A stretch of 64,000 nt of DNA from Taishania sp964580465. GTDB taxonomy: Bacteria > Bacteroidota > Bacteroidia > Flavobacteriales_D > Crocinitomicaceae. Made by a program: the position numbers and the translations under genes. The stretch is from NCBI GenBank assembly GCA_964580465.1, contig CAZOKJ010000004.1, positions 1 to 64,000 on the forward strand, in the 5' to 3' direction. Under the pieces are notes generated by a model that had not been told where the DNA came from, did no database searches, and saw only the letters and a program-made list of their open reading frames with translations. Positions 1 to 7,265 of this stretch are shown here, piece after piece (the stretch's first letter is position 1; each line of letters begins with the position of its first letter).

Positions 1-200
1 TAATTGATAATTAGTGGTATAATTGCGACGATTCAATTAAAAATAAATAAAAAAATAGATTTGTAGTGCGGAAAAAAGTAATTTATTATTTGCTTGTTCT
101 TCATTTTATTATCTTTTTTCCGATTTCTCGAGTGTTTCTCAGATCACACGAACGTCAGTACAATAGGAAGAAGTGCGATTGAATTATAGGAAAGAAAGAG

Positions 201-233
201 AAAACAAAAAAGGGAAACATTCGTTTCCCTTTT
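201..233 (-). terminator. Rho-independent terminator of tRNA-Phe
   Basis: On the minus strand AGGGAAAC-GAAT-GTTTCCCT forms an 8-bp stem, extended by flanking A/T pairs, and is followed by a T-rich run (complement of 201-210). It lies 5-37 nt past the 3' end of the tRNA gene, so it probably ends that transcript. Confidence 0.8.
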
Positions 234-237
234 AAAG

Positions 238-310
238 TGGTGCCTCCAGGAATCGAACCAGGGACACAAGGATTTTCAGTCCTTTGCTCTACCAACTGAG
301 CTAAGGCACC
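238..310 (-). tRNA. tRNA-Phe (anticodon GAA)
   Basis: The minus strand folds as a full cloverleaf: acceptor GGTGCCT/AGGCACC, D arm GCTC-AGTTGGTA-GAGC, anticodon arm AAGGA-CTGAAAA-TCCTT with anticodon GAA, and T arm CCTGG-TTCGATT-CCTGG. The discriminator is A. The CCA end is not encoded, because the next bases are CTT. It has its own promoter and terminator, so it looks monocistronic. Confidence 0.97.
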
Positions 311-326
311 AGCCTTATTTGAGGTG

Positions 327-357
327 CAAATATAAGTAGATTTTTTAATACTACAAG
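327..357 (-). promoter_or_regulatory. Promoter of tRNA-Phe
   Basis: On the minus strand CTTG (357-354) is separated by 19 nt from TATATTTG (334-327). This fits the known Bacteroidota housekeeping promoter (TTTG/TTG at -33, TAnnTTTG at -7). Transcription would begin about 10 nt before the mature tRNA. Confidence 0.75.
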
Positions 358-410
358 TCTTTTGCGTATTTTTTTTAAAATAAATTTATTAATTACACTG
401 TATCAACACT

Positions 411-1652
411 TTAAAATTGGGCAATTTGTTCTAATTGTTGCCAAAAATGAGGATAACTCTTATCAACAGCTTGTGCTTGATCAATTACCAATGGTTCACC
501 AGTAATTGCTGCTACAATAGCCAAACACATAGCTATTCGATGGTCGTTGTGCGAAGAAACCTCGGCAAAACAAATTTTGTTGGAGCCTTTAATAATCATT
601 TCATCGCCTGCAATATGAAGCTGCACTCCTAGTTTGATAAATTCCTCAACTAGCACCTTTCCTCTATCACTTTCTTTGTTGGCTAAACGATGAACACCTT
701 TTAAAACACTACGCCCATTTGTTAAAGAGGCATACGCTACCAAGGCAGGAAACAAATCCGGACTATGGGTGCAATCGACATGCAATGGCATTCTGTTTGT
801 ACCATCTATCTTTAATCCTTCCTCTGTTACTGAGATACGGCATGATGCTTGCATCAATGCATTTAATAGTTTCTTATCGGCTTGCAAAGATTGCATGGAC
901 AAACCTTTAATAGTTAACGGCATTCCTAAAGCAGCTGCAACAATCCAGTAGGAAGCGGAACTCCAATCGCTTTCAATAGTATACGAATTAGCTTTTAAAA
1001 ACTGGCCTCCTTGAACTGTGTAACTATTATTTTGAACACTAATAACACAACCAAATTGTTGCAATGCCTGCAAAGTCATTGCGATATAAGGTGTACTTGT
1101 TTGATTTTCTACAGTTAAAACACTATCTCCAACAACTTGTGTCAATGCGATAAGCAGACCTGAGATGTACTGTGAGCTTTCGCTTCCGTTTACCGTAAAC
1201 GAACCTGACTTTAAAGGACCTTTTACACGAATAGGCAACTTTCCTTCTGTCAACTCAACTTGCGCTCCCATCATGGGGAAGTATTGTTCAAAAAACGTAT
1301 GACTTCTAGTCAACAATGAACCCTCTCCTGTAATGGTAACCCAATCGCATTGCAAAGAAGCAATAGCTGTTAATAGACGTAAACCCAAACCACTCTCCCC
1401 CACTGTTAGCGTAGAAAAAGACTGTATTGGCCCTGTTATTTTGTAGGTACCATTTCCCTCATGATTGATAATCGCTCCCATCTGTTGACAACTTGAAAGC
1501 ATGGATAATTCATCTTTGCTATTGCCACAATTATAAAGAACGGTTGTTCCTTTGCTCAATGAAGCTAATAAAATTGCTCGCTGAGCATCGCTTTTTGAAG
1601 AAGGAATGTGTACTTCTCCACGGTAATTAGCTTTTTTGACTGTGTACTTCAT
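411..1652 (-). CDS. aroA: 3-phosphoshikimate 1-carboxyvinyltransferase (EPSP synthase)
   Basis: It transfers the enolpyruvyl group of PEP to shikimate-3-phosphate, the sixth step of the shikimate pathway, in the cytosol. The 413-aa length is normal for the family. Visible motifs are the N-terminal substrate loop PSSKSDAQRA (about residues 17-26, a variant of the usual GSKSxxNRA), ANKESDR (324-330, matching the family KESDR) and HNDHRIAM (368-375). The start codon overlaps the stop of the upstream DAHP synthase gene by one base (TAATG), so the two are translationally coupled, and they act in the same pathway. No convincing terminator follows the gene. Confidence 0.95.
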   Translation of the reverse strand: MKYTVKKANYRGEVHIPSSKSDAQRAILLASLSKGTTVLYNCGNSKDELSMLSSCQQMGAIINHEGNGTYKITGPIQSFSTLTVGESGLGLRLLTAIASLQCDWVTITGEGSLLTRSHTFFEQYFPMMGAQVELTEGKLPIRVKGPLKSGSFTVNGSESSQYISGLLIALTQVVGDSVLTVENQTSTPYIAMTLQALQQFGCVISVQNNSYTVQGGQFLKANSYTIESDWSSASYWIVAAALGMPLTIKGLSMQSLQADKKLLNALMQASCRISVTEEGLKIDGTNRMPLHVDCTHSPDLFPALVAYASLTNGRSVLKGVHRLANKESDRGKVLVEEFIKLGVQLHIAGDEMIIKGSNKICFAEVSSHNDHRIAMCLAIVAAITGEPLVIDQAQAVDKSYPHFWQQLEQIAQF

Positions 1653-2716
1653 TACTTGTTCATGATTTTTTCTTGGTGGCGAATTGACTCTTGATGAATC
1701 ACATCCATAATTTCACGAATAAATTGAGCTGATAAACCTTCATCACTAGCCGTTTTTAGGCGACTTGCTATAATTTTTGACCAGCGATCTTGTTGTAATA
1801 TAGTCATGTTATGAAAACGCTTAAATTGCCCTATTTCTTGACTAACCTGCATACGTTCAATAAGCAATTGAAAAATTCTATCATCTAAGTTTGCTGTAAT
1901 TCTTCTTAGTTTATCTAATTCATCTAAAGCACCATTTTGAATATCTTTTGAACGAAGAATCAAGTTGTCTAAAATAGCAGTAAAACCTTCAATATCTACC
2001 TGTTGGGCAGCATCTGACCAAGCTTGATCAGGAGTTGGGTGCACTTCAACCATCAACCCATCCATATTTAAATCCATTGCTTTTTGTGCTACTTCCAACA
2101 ACAAATGACGATTTCCTGTAATGTGACTTGGGTCGCAAATGATTGGAATTTCGGGTAAACGTTCAGACAACGCAATGGGCAGCTCCCAACTAGGAACATT
2201 TCTATATTTATCGTGTTTATAAATTGAAAAACCACGATGAATCGCTGTTAGATCGGTTAAACCAGCTTTTTCAAACCGTTCAAAAGCTCCCATCCATAAA
2301 TCAATGTCAGGATTAACCGGATTTTTAATTAAAACAGGAACTTTTGTTCCTTTTAACGCATCCGCAATTTCTTGCACTGCAAAAGGATTTACTGTGGTTC
2401 TCGCTCCAATCCATAAGCAATCAACACCAGCATTCAGTGCTAATTCAACATGCTTTTTATTAGCAACCTCGGTTGTTGTCGGAACGCCTAATTGTTTACC
2501 CGTATTAACCAACCATGGCAAAGCAATTTCTCCAACTCCTTCAAAAGAATCAGGACGTGTTCTCGGCTTCCAAATACCAGCTCGCAATAAATGAACGCGA
2601 TTTGTTGCCGCCAATTGTTGTGCAATAGTAAATAATTGTTCTTCCGTCTCGGCACTACATGGACCAGCAATAAGGAAAGGTCGTTTAGTTTGTTTAATTG
2701 TATTTGCTAATTCCAT
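1652..2716 (-). CDS. Bifunctional DAHP synthase / chorismate mutase (type II)
   Basis: The N-terminal domain (about residues 10-255) is a class I-beta (KDSA-like) 3-deoxy-7-phosphoheptulonate synthase, with IAGPCSAETEEQ near residue 16 and the CDPSHITGNR segment. It joins PEP and erythrose-4-phosphate to open the shikimate pathway. From about residue 264 (LDELDKLRRITANLDDRI) the protein is an AroQ-type chorismate mutase, converting chorismate to prephenate. The 354-aa fusion joins the first shikimate step to the branch to Phe and Tyr; in related fusions the mutase domain also takes part in feedback control. It lies in a tight minus-strand gene set, 18 bp after tsaB and overlapping aroA. Confidence 0.93.
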   Translation of the reverse strand: MELANTIKQTKRPFLIAGPCSAETEEQLFTIAQQLAATNRVHLLRAGIWKPRTRPDSFEGVGEIALPWLVNTGKQLGVPTTTEVANKKHVELALNAGVDCLWIGARTTVNPFAVQEIADALKGTKVPVLIKNPVNPDIDLWMGAFERFEKAGLTDLTAIHRGFSIYKHDKYRNVPSWELPIALSERLPEIPIICDPSHITGNRHLLLEVAQKAMDLNMDGLMVEVHPTPDQAWSDAAQQVDIEGFTAILDNLILRSKDIQNGALDELDKLRRITANLDDRIFQLLIERMQVSQEIGQFKRFHNMTILQQDRWSKIIASRLKTASDEGLSAQFIREIMDVIHQESIRHQEKIMNK

Positions 2717-2734
2717 TACCTATCATTTAGCTTA

Positions 2735-3400
2735 TTATTTCTTTTGTGTGCTCACAAAATCTTTCAAATAGTATGGCTCAAAATAAGCCACATCCTCAAA
2801 ATCATTTTTTAAAAACTTAGTGTAAGCAGGAGTGATTTGTCCAATAGAAGAGTGTTTTGTCGTTAAATCAAATTGAATATTGCGATTTTTCCATACGTCC
2901 ATCATTTTAGAACTTCCATCGCCAACAGCAATGAAAGGTTCAAATTCGGAATATGAGGTCTCATCTAAAACATCAGCTGAAGTAGGTTTAACAAGTTCAC
3001 CAGATGCATCAAAAATAGTGGAAAAAACTTCCATTCTACGTGCATCAATCATAGCACAAATAGTTGTTGAGGTGTATTTTTGCCTTGCAATTGACGCGAT
3101 ACTTAACAATGCATCGACAGCAATCAACGGAATGTTTAAAGCATAACACAAACCTTTGGCAGTAGAAACACCAATGCGCAAACCTGTATAGGAACCCGGT
3201 CCGGATGTTACAGAAACAGCAGCAAGTTCGTTTATAGAAATCTTTGCTTGTTGCATCACATCTTGAATGTACAAAGTAATGACTTCCCCATGAATGTATT
3301 CAGAATCATCACTTTCTTTCAGTGCGACAAGTTGACCATCCAATGAAAGAGCCACCGAGCACACCTTAGTTGCTGTTTCTATGTGTAACAAGTAAGCCAT
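2735..3400 (-). CDS. tsaB: tRNA threonylcarbamoyladenosine biosynthesis protein TsaB
   Basis: A 221-aa ASKHA-fold protein that partners TsaD (with TsaE and TsaC) in making t6A37 of ANN-decoding tRNAs. The N terminus LLHIETATKVCSVAL and the SGPGSYTGLRIGVSTAKGL stretch (residues 66-84) are typical of TsaB. It lacks the metal-binding histidines of TsaD, as expected. The gene starts 3 bp after the response regulator gene and is followed after 18 bp by DAHP synthase, so it is probably co-transcribed with both. tsaD is not in the window. Confidence 0.93.
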   Translation of the reverse strand: MAYLLHIETATKVCSVALSLDGQLVALKESDDSEYIHGEVITLYIQDVMQQAKISINELAAVSVTSGPGSYTGLRIGVSTAKGLCYALNIPLIAVDALLSIASIARQKYTSTTICAMIDARRMEVFSTIFDASGELVKPTSADVLDETSYSEFEPFIAVGDGSSKMMDVWKNRNIQFDLTTKHSSIGQITPAYTKFLKNDFEDVAYFEPYYLKDFVSTQKK

Positions 3401-3403
3401 GTA

Positions 3404-4093
3404 TTATTCCTCTATTTCTAATTTAAAACCAACGCCATGAATGTTGTTGATTGAAATGCGTTCATCTTCTTTGAAGTATTTTCTAAGCTTCGTAATAAAA
3501 ACGTCCAAACTTCTACCTACGAAATAGTCGTCTTGTCCCCAAACTGCATTTAAAATTAACTCGCGTGACACCACTTGGTTTTTCAATTTAGCCAACATTT
3601 TTAAAATGTGTGCTTCTTTCTTAGTTAATGTTTTAGAAAAGTCAGCATGAGTAAGCGTGTAGTTTTCACTATCAAAAGTGTATGAACCTATTGTGAAAAT
3701 AGTATCTTCTTCCTCTTCCACTTGGATGTTAACACGTTTTAATAAAGCAATAACACGCATCTGCAATTCCTCAATAGAAAAAGGTTTTGTAAGGTAATCG
3801 TCACCTCCCGATTTGAATCCCTCTACCTTATCTTCTGTCATTGATTTGGCTGTTAGAAACAAAATTGGAATTTCTTTGTTGATTTTTCGTATTTCTTTTG
3901 CTAGAGTAAACCCATCTTTTTTAGGCATCATCACATCGAGGATGCACAAGTGAAAAACTTCCTCGTTGAAACGTTGAAAAGCCTCTGCTCCATCAGAGCA
4001 CAAAACAACTTGGTACCCATCTCTTCTCAATTGATCAGAAACGACGAATCCCAAACTTGTATCGTCTTCAGCTAATAGAATTTTTGGTAGCAT
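3404..4093 (-). CDS. OmpR-family response regulator
   Basis: A 229-aa two-domain regulator. The receiver domain (1-120) has the acidic pair D10/D11, phospho-acceptor D53 (in CILDVMMPKKDG), T81 and K103 (LTKPF). The winged-helix DNA-binding domain covers about 130-227 (LTKKEAHILKMLAK, ending in IHGVGFKLEI). It resembles the RprY-type regulators of Bacteroidota, but I cannot assign a target. No sensor kinase is adjacent, so its partner must lie elsewhere. It is the first gene of the apparent operon with tsaB and the aromatic genes. Upstream lies a 630-bp non-coding region with a promoter/terminator unit that could form its leader. Confidence 0.9.
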   Translation of the reverse strand: MLPKILLAEDDTSLGFVVSDQLRRDGYQVVLCSDGAEAFQRFNEEVFHLCILDVMMPKKDGFTLAKEIRKINKEIPILFLTAKSMTEDKVEGFKSGGDDYLTKPFSIEELQMRVIALLKRVNIQVEEEEDTIFTIGSYTFDSENYTLTHADFSKTLTKKEAHILKMLAKLKNQVVSRELILNAVWGQDDYFVGRSLDVFITKLRKYFKEDERISINNIHGVGFKLEIEE

Positions 4094-4293
4094 AATTTCA
4101 TATTTACTGCTAAATTAAAAAATTAATGTGACTTAGCATGAATTTTATTTTGATTTTGGATATTGTTAGATTATATTGTCTAAATAACTTCTGATTAGAT
4201 GATGTGAACGTTTTTTTAAGTAATCGGAACAAATAGCGAGCAAACTTAGCAATAAGAACAAAGTTTAAAATCCAATAATTAGAAGAAAGTGGT

Positions 4294-4332
4294 AATAAAA
4301 AACAAGAGTCCTAGAAATACATCCAGGACTCT
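4294..4332 (-). terminator. Rho-independent terminator of the candidate sRNA
   Basis: AGAGTCCT (4305-4312) pairs perfectly with AGGACTCT (4325-4332) around a 12-nt loop. On the minus strand the stem is followed by TGTTTTTTATT. There is no such T-run on the plus side, so it acts on the minus strand. Confidence 0.7.
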
Positions 4333-4365
4333 CGTCACACTAATCAACCTAACCTACTACTACTT
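4294..4365 (-). ncRNA. Candidate ~70-nt small RNA (or attenuated leader of the response-regulator operon)
   Basis: A consensus promoter on the minus strand (4399-4370) predicts a start near 4365. An 8-bp hairpin with a T-tract ends the unit near 4294. The transcript has no plausible ORF; its 5' part is rich in TAG repeats (GTAGTAGTAGG, then TTAGGTTGATTAG). Because the response regulator begins 200 nt further on the same strand, the unit could be a free sRNA or a leader with an early terminator. The promoter and terminator are seen directly; function is unknown. Confidence 0.45.
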
Positions 4366-4369
4366 GATG

Positions 4370-4399
4370 CAAAGTTAGTGATTTTATTTGATGAAACAA
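4370..4399 (-). promoter_or_regulatory. Promoter of the candidate sRNA/leader
   Basis: Minus strand: TTG (4399-4397), 19-nt spacer, TAACTTTG (4377-4370). This is a full match to TAnnTTTG at the expected spacing. Confidence 0.65.
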
Positions 4400-4688
4400 G
4401 TATTTAGGCTACAAAATGAAAGATGTATAGAAAAATAGGAAAGCAATAATTGATACAAATAAAAACTCTAAATACTCTATTAATCGTACTACTAAACGTT
4501 TTAGGTGTTAAATATAATGTGATTGTTGTGTTTTTTAACAAATAATCATAAAGTTAGTTTTCCAAGAATAGAATTATTTTCATCAAAAAAAAAACACTTC
4601 TAAAAAAGCGTTGTAACACTTTTATTTGAGAATTCTTTAAAAATTCATAAAACTATTATAGCCATTTTACAGAGAAAGAAATAATTTG

Positions 4689-4696
4689 TAAATTTG
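4689..4696 (+). promoter_or_regulatory. -7 box upstream of the TPR lipoprotein gene
   Basis: TAAATTTG matches TAnnTTTG and lies 28 bp before the ATG at 4725. The -33 region is only a weak match (TTTT near 4665-4668). Confidence 0.45.
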
Positions 4697-4724
4697 AACT
4701 TTTATGATCAATTAGTATAAATTC

Positions 4725-5735
4725 ATGAGATATATCTTTTTTACAGCTGTTTTCATTAGCATCTTATTTTCATGCAAGGAAAATGTCACAGTTTCTAACG
4801 TCGTTGAACCCACAGCTCAAAACATTGACAGTTTACTATCTAAGTATCCTGATAGTATTGAATTACTTTTATTTAGAGGTAACAACGCTTTAAAAGAATA
4901 TCGTTTTCAAGATGCACTAAGTGATGGAGCGCGTGCTATTCGTCTAGATAGTATGCGCGTTGATACTCGTATGCTGTATGCACAGTCTCTGGTTAATAAA
5001 GCGGATAGAACTATTGATGACATTGCTACTGCACAGCGTCATTTGCATTTTGCTACGTTTAAAGAACCAAAAAACACTGATGCCTTGGTTTCATTGGCAA
5101 TGACATATCGCCTATTACAAGATGTGGACAATGCGTTTAAATATGTTAACGAAGCCTTGAAAATAGATGTAAAAAAGAGGGAAGCATACGCCTTAAAAGG
5201 GTCACTTTACATGGACTTAGAGAATTATAAACTTGCTAAATCATCTTATGAAACAGCTGTTCAACAAGACCCTGAGTTTTATGAAGCATATTTACACTTA
5301 GCTATTATCTATCACAAAGAGAAAAACCCATTGGCTCTTGAGTACTATCAAACAGCTTATGAATTGCATCCTTCCGATCCTGAATTGTTATACTCTTGGG
5401 CATTTGCTTTAGAAACTTTCGGCAAAAAGGAGGAGGCTATTCAAAAATACCGCATGATGCTAGAGCAGAATGATCGTTTTTACCAAGCGAGAGGAAATTT
5501 TCACTTAGCTCATATTAAACAGCGAGATGGTGTGGAAATAGATAGTGCATTGTACTATTACTCAAGAGCAATTGATTTGCAAAAAGATTATGTAGAAGCC
5601 TACCACAATAGAGGTATGTGCTACGAGCTTAAAAAGAACTATCAAAGTGCAAAACAAGAGTACTTAGAAGCCTTGAAATACGACGATGAATTCCAATTGT
5701 CGATTGATGCTTACAACCGTATTTCTAAAAAATAA
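4725..5735 (+). CDS. TPR-repeat lipoprotein
   Basis: The N terminus MRYIFFTAVFISILFSC ends in a lipobox (LFSC, lipidated Cys17), so the 336-aa protein is probably a lipoprotein. The rest is tetratricopeptide repeats, roughly residues 45-330, for example LVSLAMTYRLLQDVDNAFKY and AYHNRGMCYELKKNYQSA. TPR arrays mediate protein-protein contacts; the partner is unknown. The stop overlaps the start of the next gene (TAATG), so the membrane protein encoded there is a likely functional partner. Confidence 0.85.
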   Translation: MRYIFFTAVFISILFSCKENVTVSNVVEPTAQNIDSLLSKYPDSIELLLFRGNNALKEYRFQDALSDGARAIRLDSMRVDTRMLYAQSLVNKADRTIDDIATAQRHLHFATFKEPKNTDALVSLAMTYRLLQDVDNAFKYVNEALKIDVKKREAYALKGSLYMDLENYKLAKSSYETAVQQDPEFYEAYLHLAIIYHKEKNPLALEYYQTAYELHPSDPELLYSWAFALETFGKKEEAIQKYRMMLEQNDRFYQARGNFHLAHIKQRDGVEIDSALYYYSRAIDLQKDYVEAYHNRGMCYELKKNYQSAKQEYLEALKYDDEFQLSIDAYNRISKK

Positions 5736-6373
5736 TGCTCGAAAGACAATTATATTTAAAATTATTTTCCAACCTTATCATCCCTGTTTTAGGCTTTTGG
5801 TGGTGGGGATGGAGTTTGTATTTTATTTTATTGTTCTATTTCTTAGATTTATTTTCCAATGAATTGGTTGTTCATTTAAAGGTAAAAAAAATCAAATCCG
5901 TTCAACAAGAAACGAATCCAACACCAACAAAAACAATGGCTCTGGTTTCTTTTTTATTTTTAGTTCTAAGCATAGTGGTTATTAATATTGGAATGGTTAT
6001 TTATCATCCTGAATTATCACTCAAACAAGAAATAGTCAATTTTATTGGTTACAAAGAAATGGGCTTGGAACAAGGATATGTTTTAATTCCATTAATCGTT
6101 TTAATGACCTTTGCTAACTACAAATCAGACTTTTTGGTTCCAAAAATGTTTCTTATACAACGTGAAAAAGAAGTGTGGAAAGCTCACATTAAGCAACATT
6201 TTTTGCTCATCAGTTTTAGCGCTATACTGTTATTAATTGCAGTTAGTTACCAACTTAGCGAATGGGTAATTTTAGTTGTCATTTTGTTGCTAACAACCAT
6301 TTATCATTTCTTACAAGGAAAAGAGCATATTTGCACTATTCAAGCATTTTACTCGAACAATCGTACTAATTAA
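5735..6373 (+). CDS. Integral membrane protein, function unknown
   Basis: A 212-aa protein with about six hydrophobic segments (two near 10-45, one near 68-90, one near 115-132, two in 150-195) and short basic loops. I do not recognise the family. It is translationally coupled to the TPR lipoprotein gene by a one-base overlap. Its 3' end overlaps that of the convergent beta-barrel gene by 4 bp. Confidence 0.7.
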   Translation: MLERQLYLKLFSNLIIPVLGFWWWGWSLYFILLFYFLDLFSNELVVHLKVKKIKSVQQETNPTPTKTMALVSFLFLVLSIVVINIGMVIYHPELSLKQEIVNFIGYKEMGLEQGYVLIPLIVLMTFANYKSDFLVPKMFLIQREKEVWKAHIKQHFLLISFSAILLLIAVSYQLSEWVILVVILLLTTIYHFLQGKEHICTIQAFYSNNRTN

Positions 6374-7203
6374 TCACCACCAAAGGCACATTTACGTGGA
6401 TTTCCTAATCGGAATGATACAGTAGCAGCAAAGAAAGAATACCAATCTTTTGTATTTAGATTTCCTCTTCTGCCATTTCTGTCATTGTCTAAGCTTCTGT
6501 TTGACATTTGAGCTGCTAATGGACCATTTTCTTTTGCTAAAATGACAGGGTCAACATAATTTTCACCTTTCACATCGTCTAAATAGTCAGTAAAAGTCAT
6601 GCGAATCCCATATTCTAAACCTATTGAAACATAAGAACCTAGAGCTAATTTCAAACCAACACCAACCGGAATTGCTACTTGAAATTGACTATATGGTCCC
6701 TTTGAATTCAAACTTGAACCCTGTCCTTCTGTTCCTAATTTGCGCAATGCAACCCACTCATCGTCATGCTTAGCCTTTGGATTCATGTAAAAACCGGCAA
6801 CTTGTCCCAATAAATAAGCGGTACCTTTATAGCGTTCACTACCTAATTGAAAAGGAGCGTAGTGAAATTCTACACCTGCTGCCAACTCAAAAATGGTAGA
6901 TCGAAAGCTTAAGTTTCTGTTTTTAATCGTTTCATCCTTGGACCAAGAATCTTTGCCTTCTACTGAGGCATAAATAAAATTAGTTCTAACAGCCAAACGA
7001 GGATTCACATTGTAGCGATATAAAATTCCAGCAGCTGGTTTTGTTCCTTTAAAATGACCAAATCGATTCAAGTCACCTATATAGTACGAACCTCCAACTA
7101 ACAAGCCTAATTCAGAACGTGACAAAGCAGTGTGAAACTGTGCTTGTGTTGCAAACAGCAGGAATGTGAAAACAAGTGTATGAATGACTTTTTTTATGCT
7201 CAT
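6370..7203 (-). CDS. DUF6089-like outer-membrane beta-barrel protein
   Basis: A 277-aa protein with a signal peptide (VIHTLVFTFLLFATQAQF), then the LGLLVGGSYYIGDLNRFG motif typical of DUF6089 and alternating amphipathic strands with many aromatic residues, as in small outer-membrane barrels. The protein ends in a mixed-charge tail (RLGNPRKCAFGGD). No enzymatic function can be proposed. A terminator separates it from hutU upstream, so it probably has its own promoter or depends on read-through. Confidence 0.8.
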   Translation of the reverse strand: MSIKKVIHTLVFTFLLFATQAQFHTALSRSELGLLVGGSYYIGDLNRFGHFKGTKPAAGILYRYNVNPRLAVRTNFIYASVEGKDSWSKDETIKNRNLSFRSTIFELAAGVEFHYAPFQLGSERYKGTAYLLGQVAGFYMNPKAKHDDEWVALRKLGTEGQGSSLNSKGPYSQFQVAIPVGVGLKLALGSYVSIGLEYGIRMTFTDYLDDVKGENYVDPVILAKENGPLAAQMSNRSLDNDRNGRRGNLNTKDWYSFFAATVSFRLGNPRKCAFGGD

Positions 7204-7213
7204 ATCTCTATAA

Positions 7214-7247
7214 CGAAAAAATAGGCAGTATAGTGTACTACCTATTT
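7214..7247 (-). terminator. Rho-independent terminator after hutU
   Basis: On the minus strand a 12-bp stem (one G-T pair) forms between 7236-7247 and 7219-7230, with loop CACTA, followed by TTTTCG. It ends 11 nt before the start codon of the next minus-strand gene (ATG at 7203). Confidence 0.75.
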
Positions 7248-7265
7248 AAATTTTATGTGTTTATC

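Larger units (their letters stand above)
4094..4724. other. Non-coding region between response regulator and TPR lipoprotein genes
   Basis: No credible coding sequence is visible. The region holds the minus-strand promoter-terminator unit at 4294-4399, a -7-like TAAGTTTG on the minus strand at 4248-4241 that could serve the response regulator (no clear -33), and the -7 box of the TPR gene at 4689-4696. The rest is A/T-rich. Confidence 0.6.

Noticed and set aside
1..200. Left-edge A/T-rich stretch as a gene end or RNA
   Set aside because: No coding frame, no stable hairpin beyond the tRNA terminator, and no promoter I can support; nothing reported.
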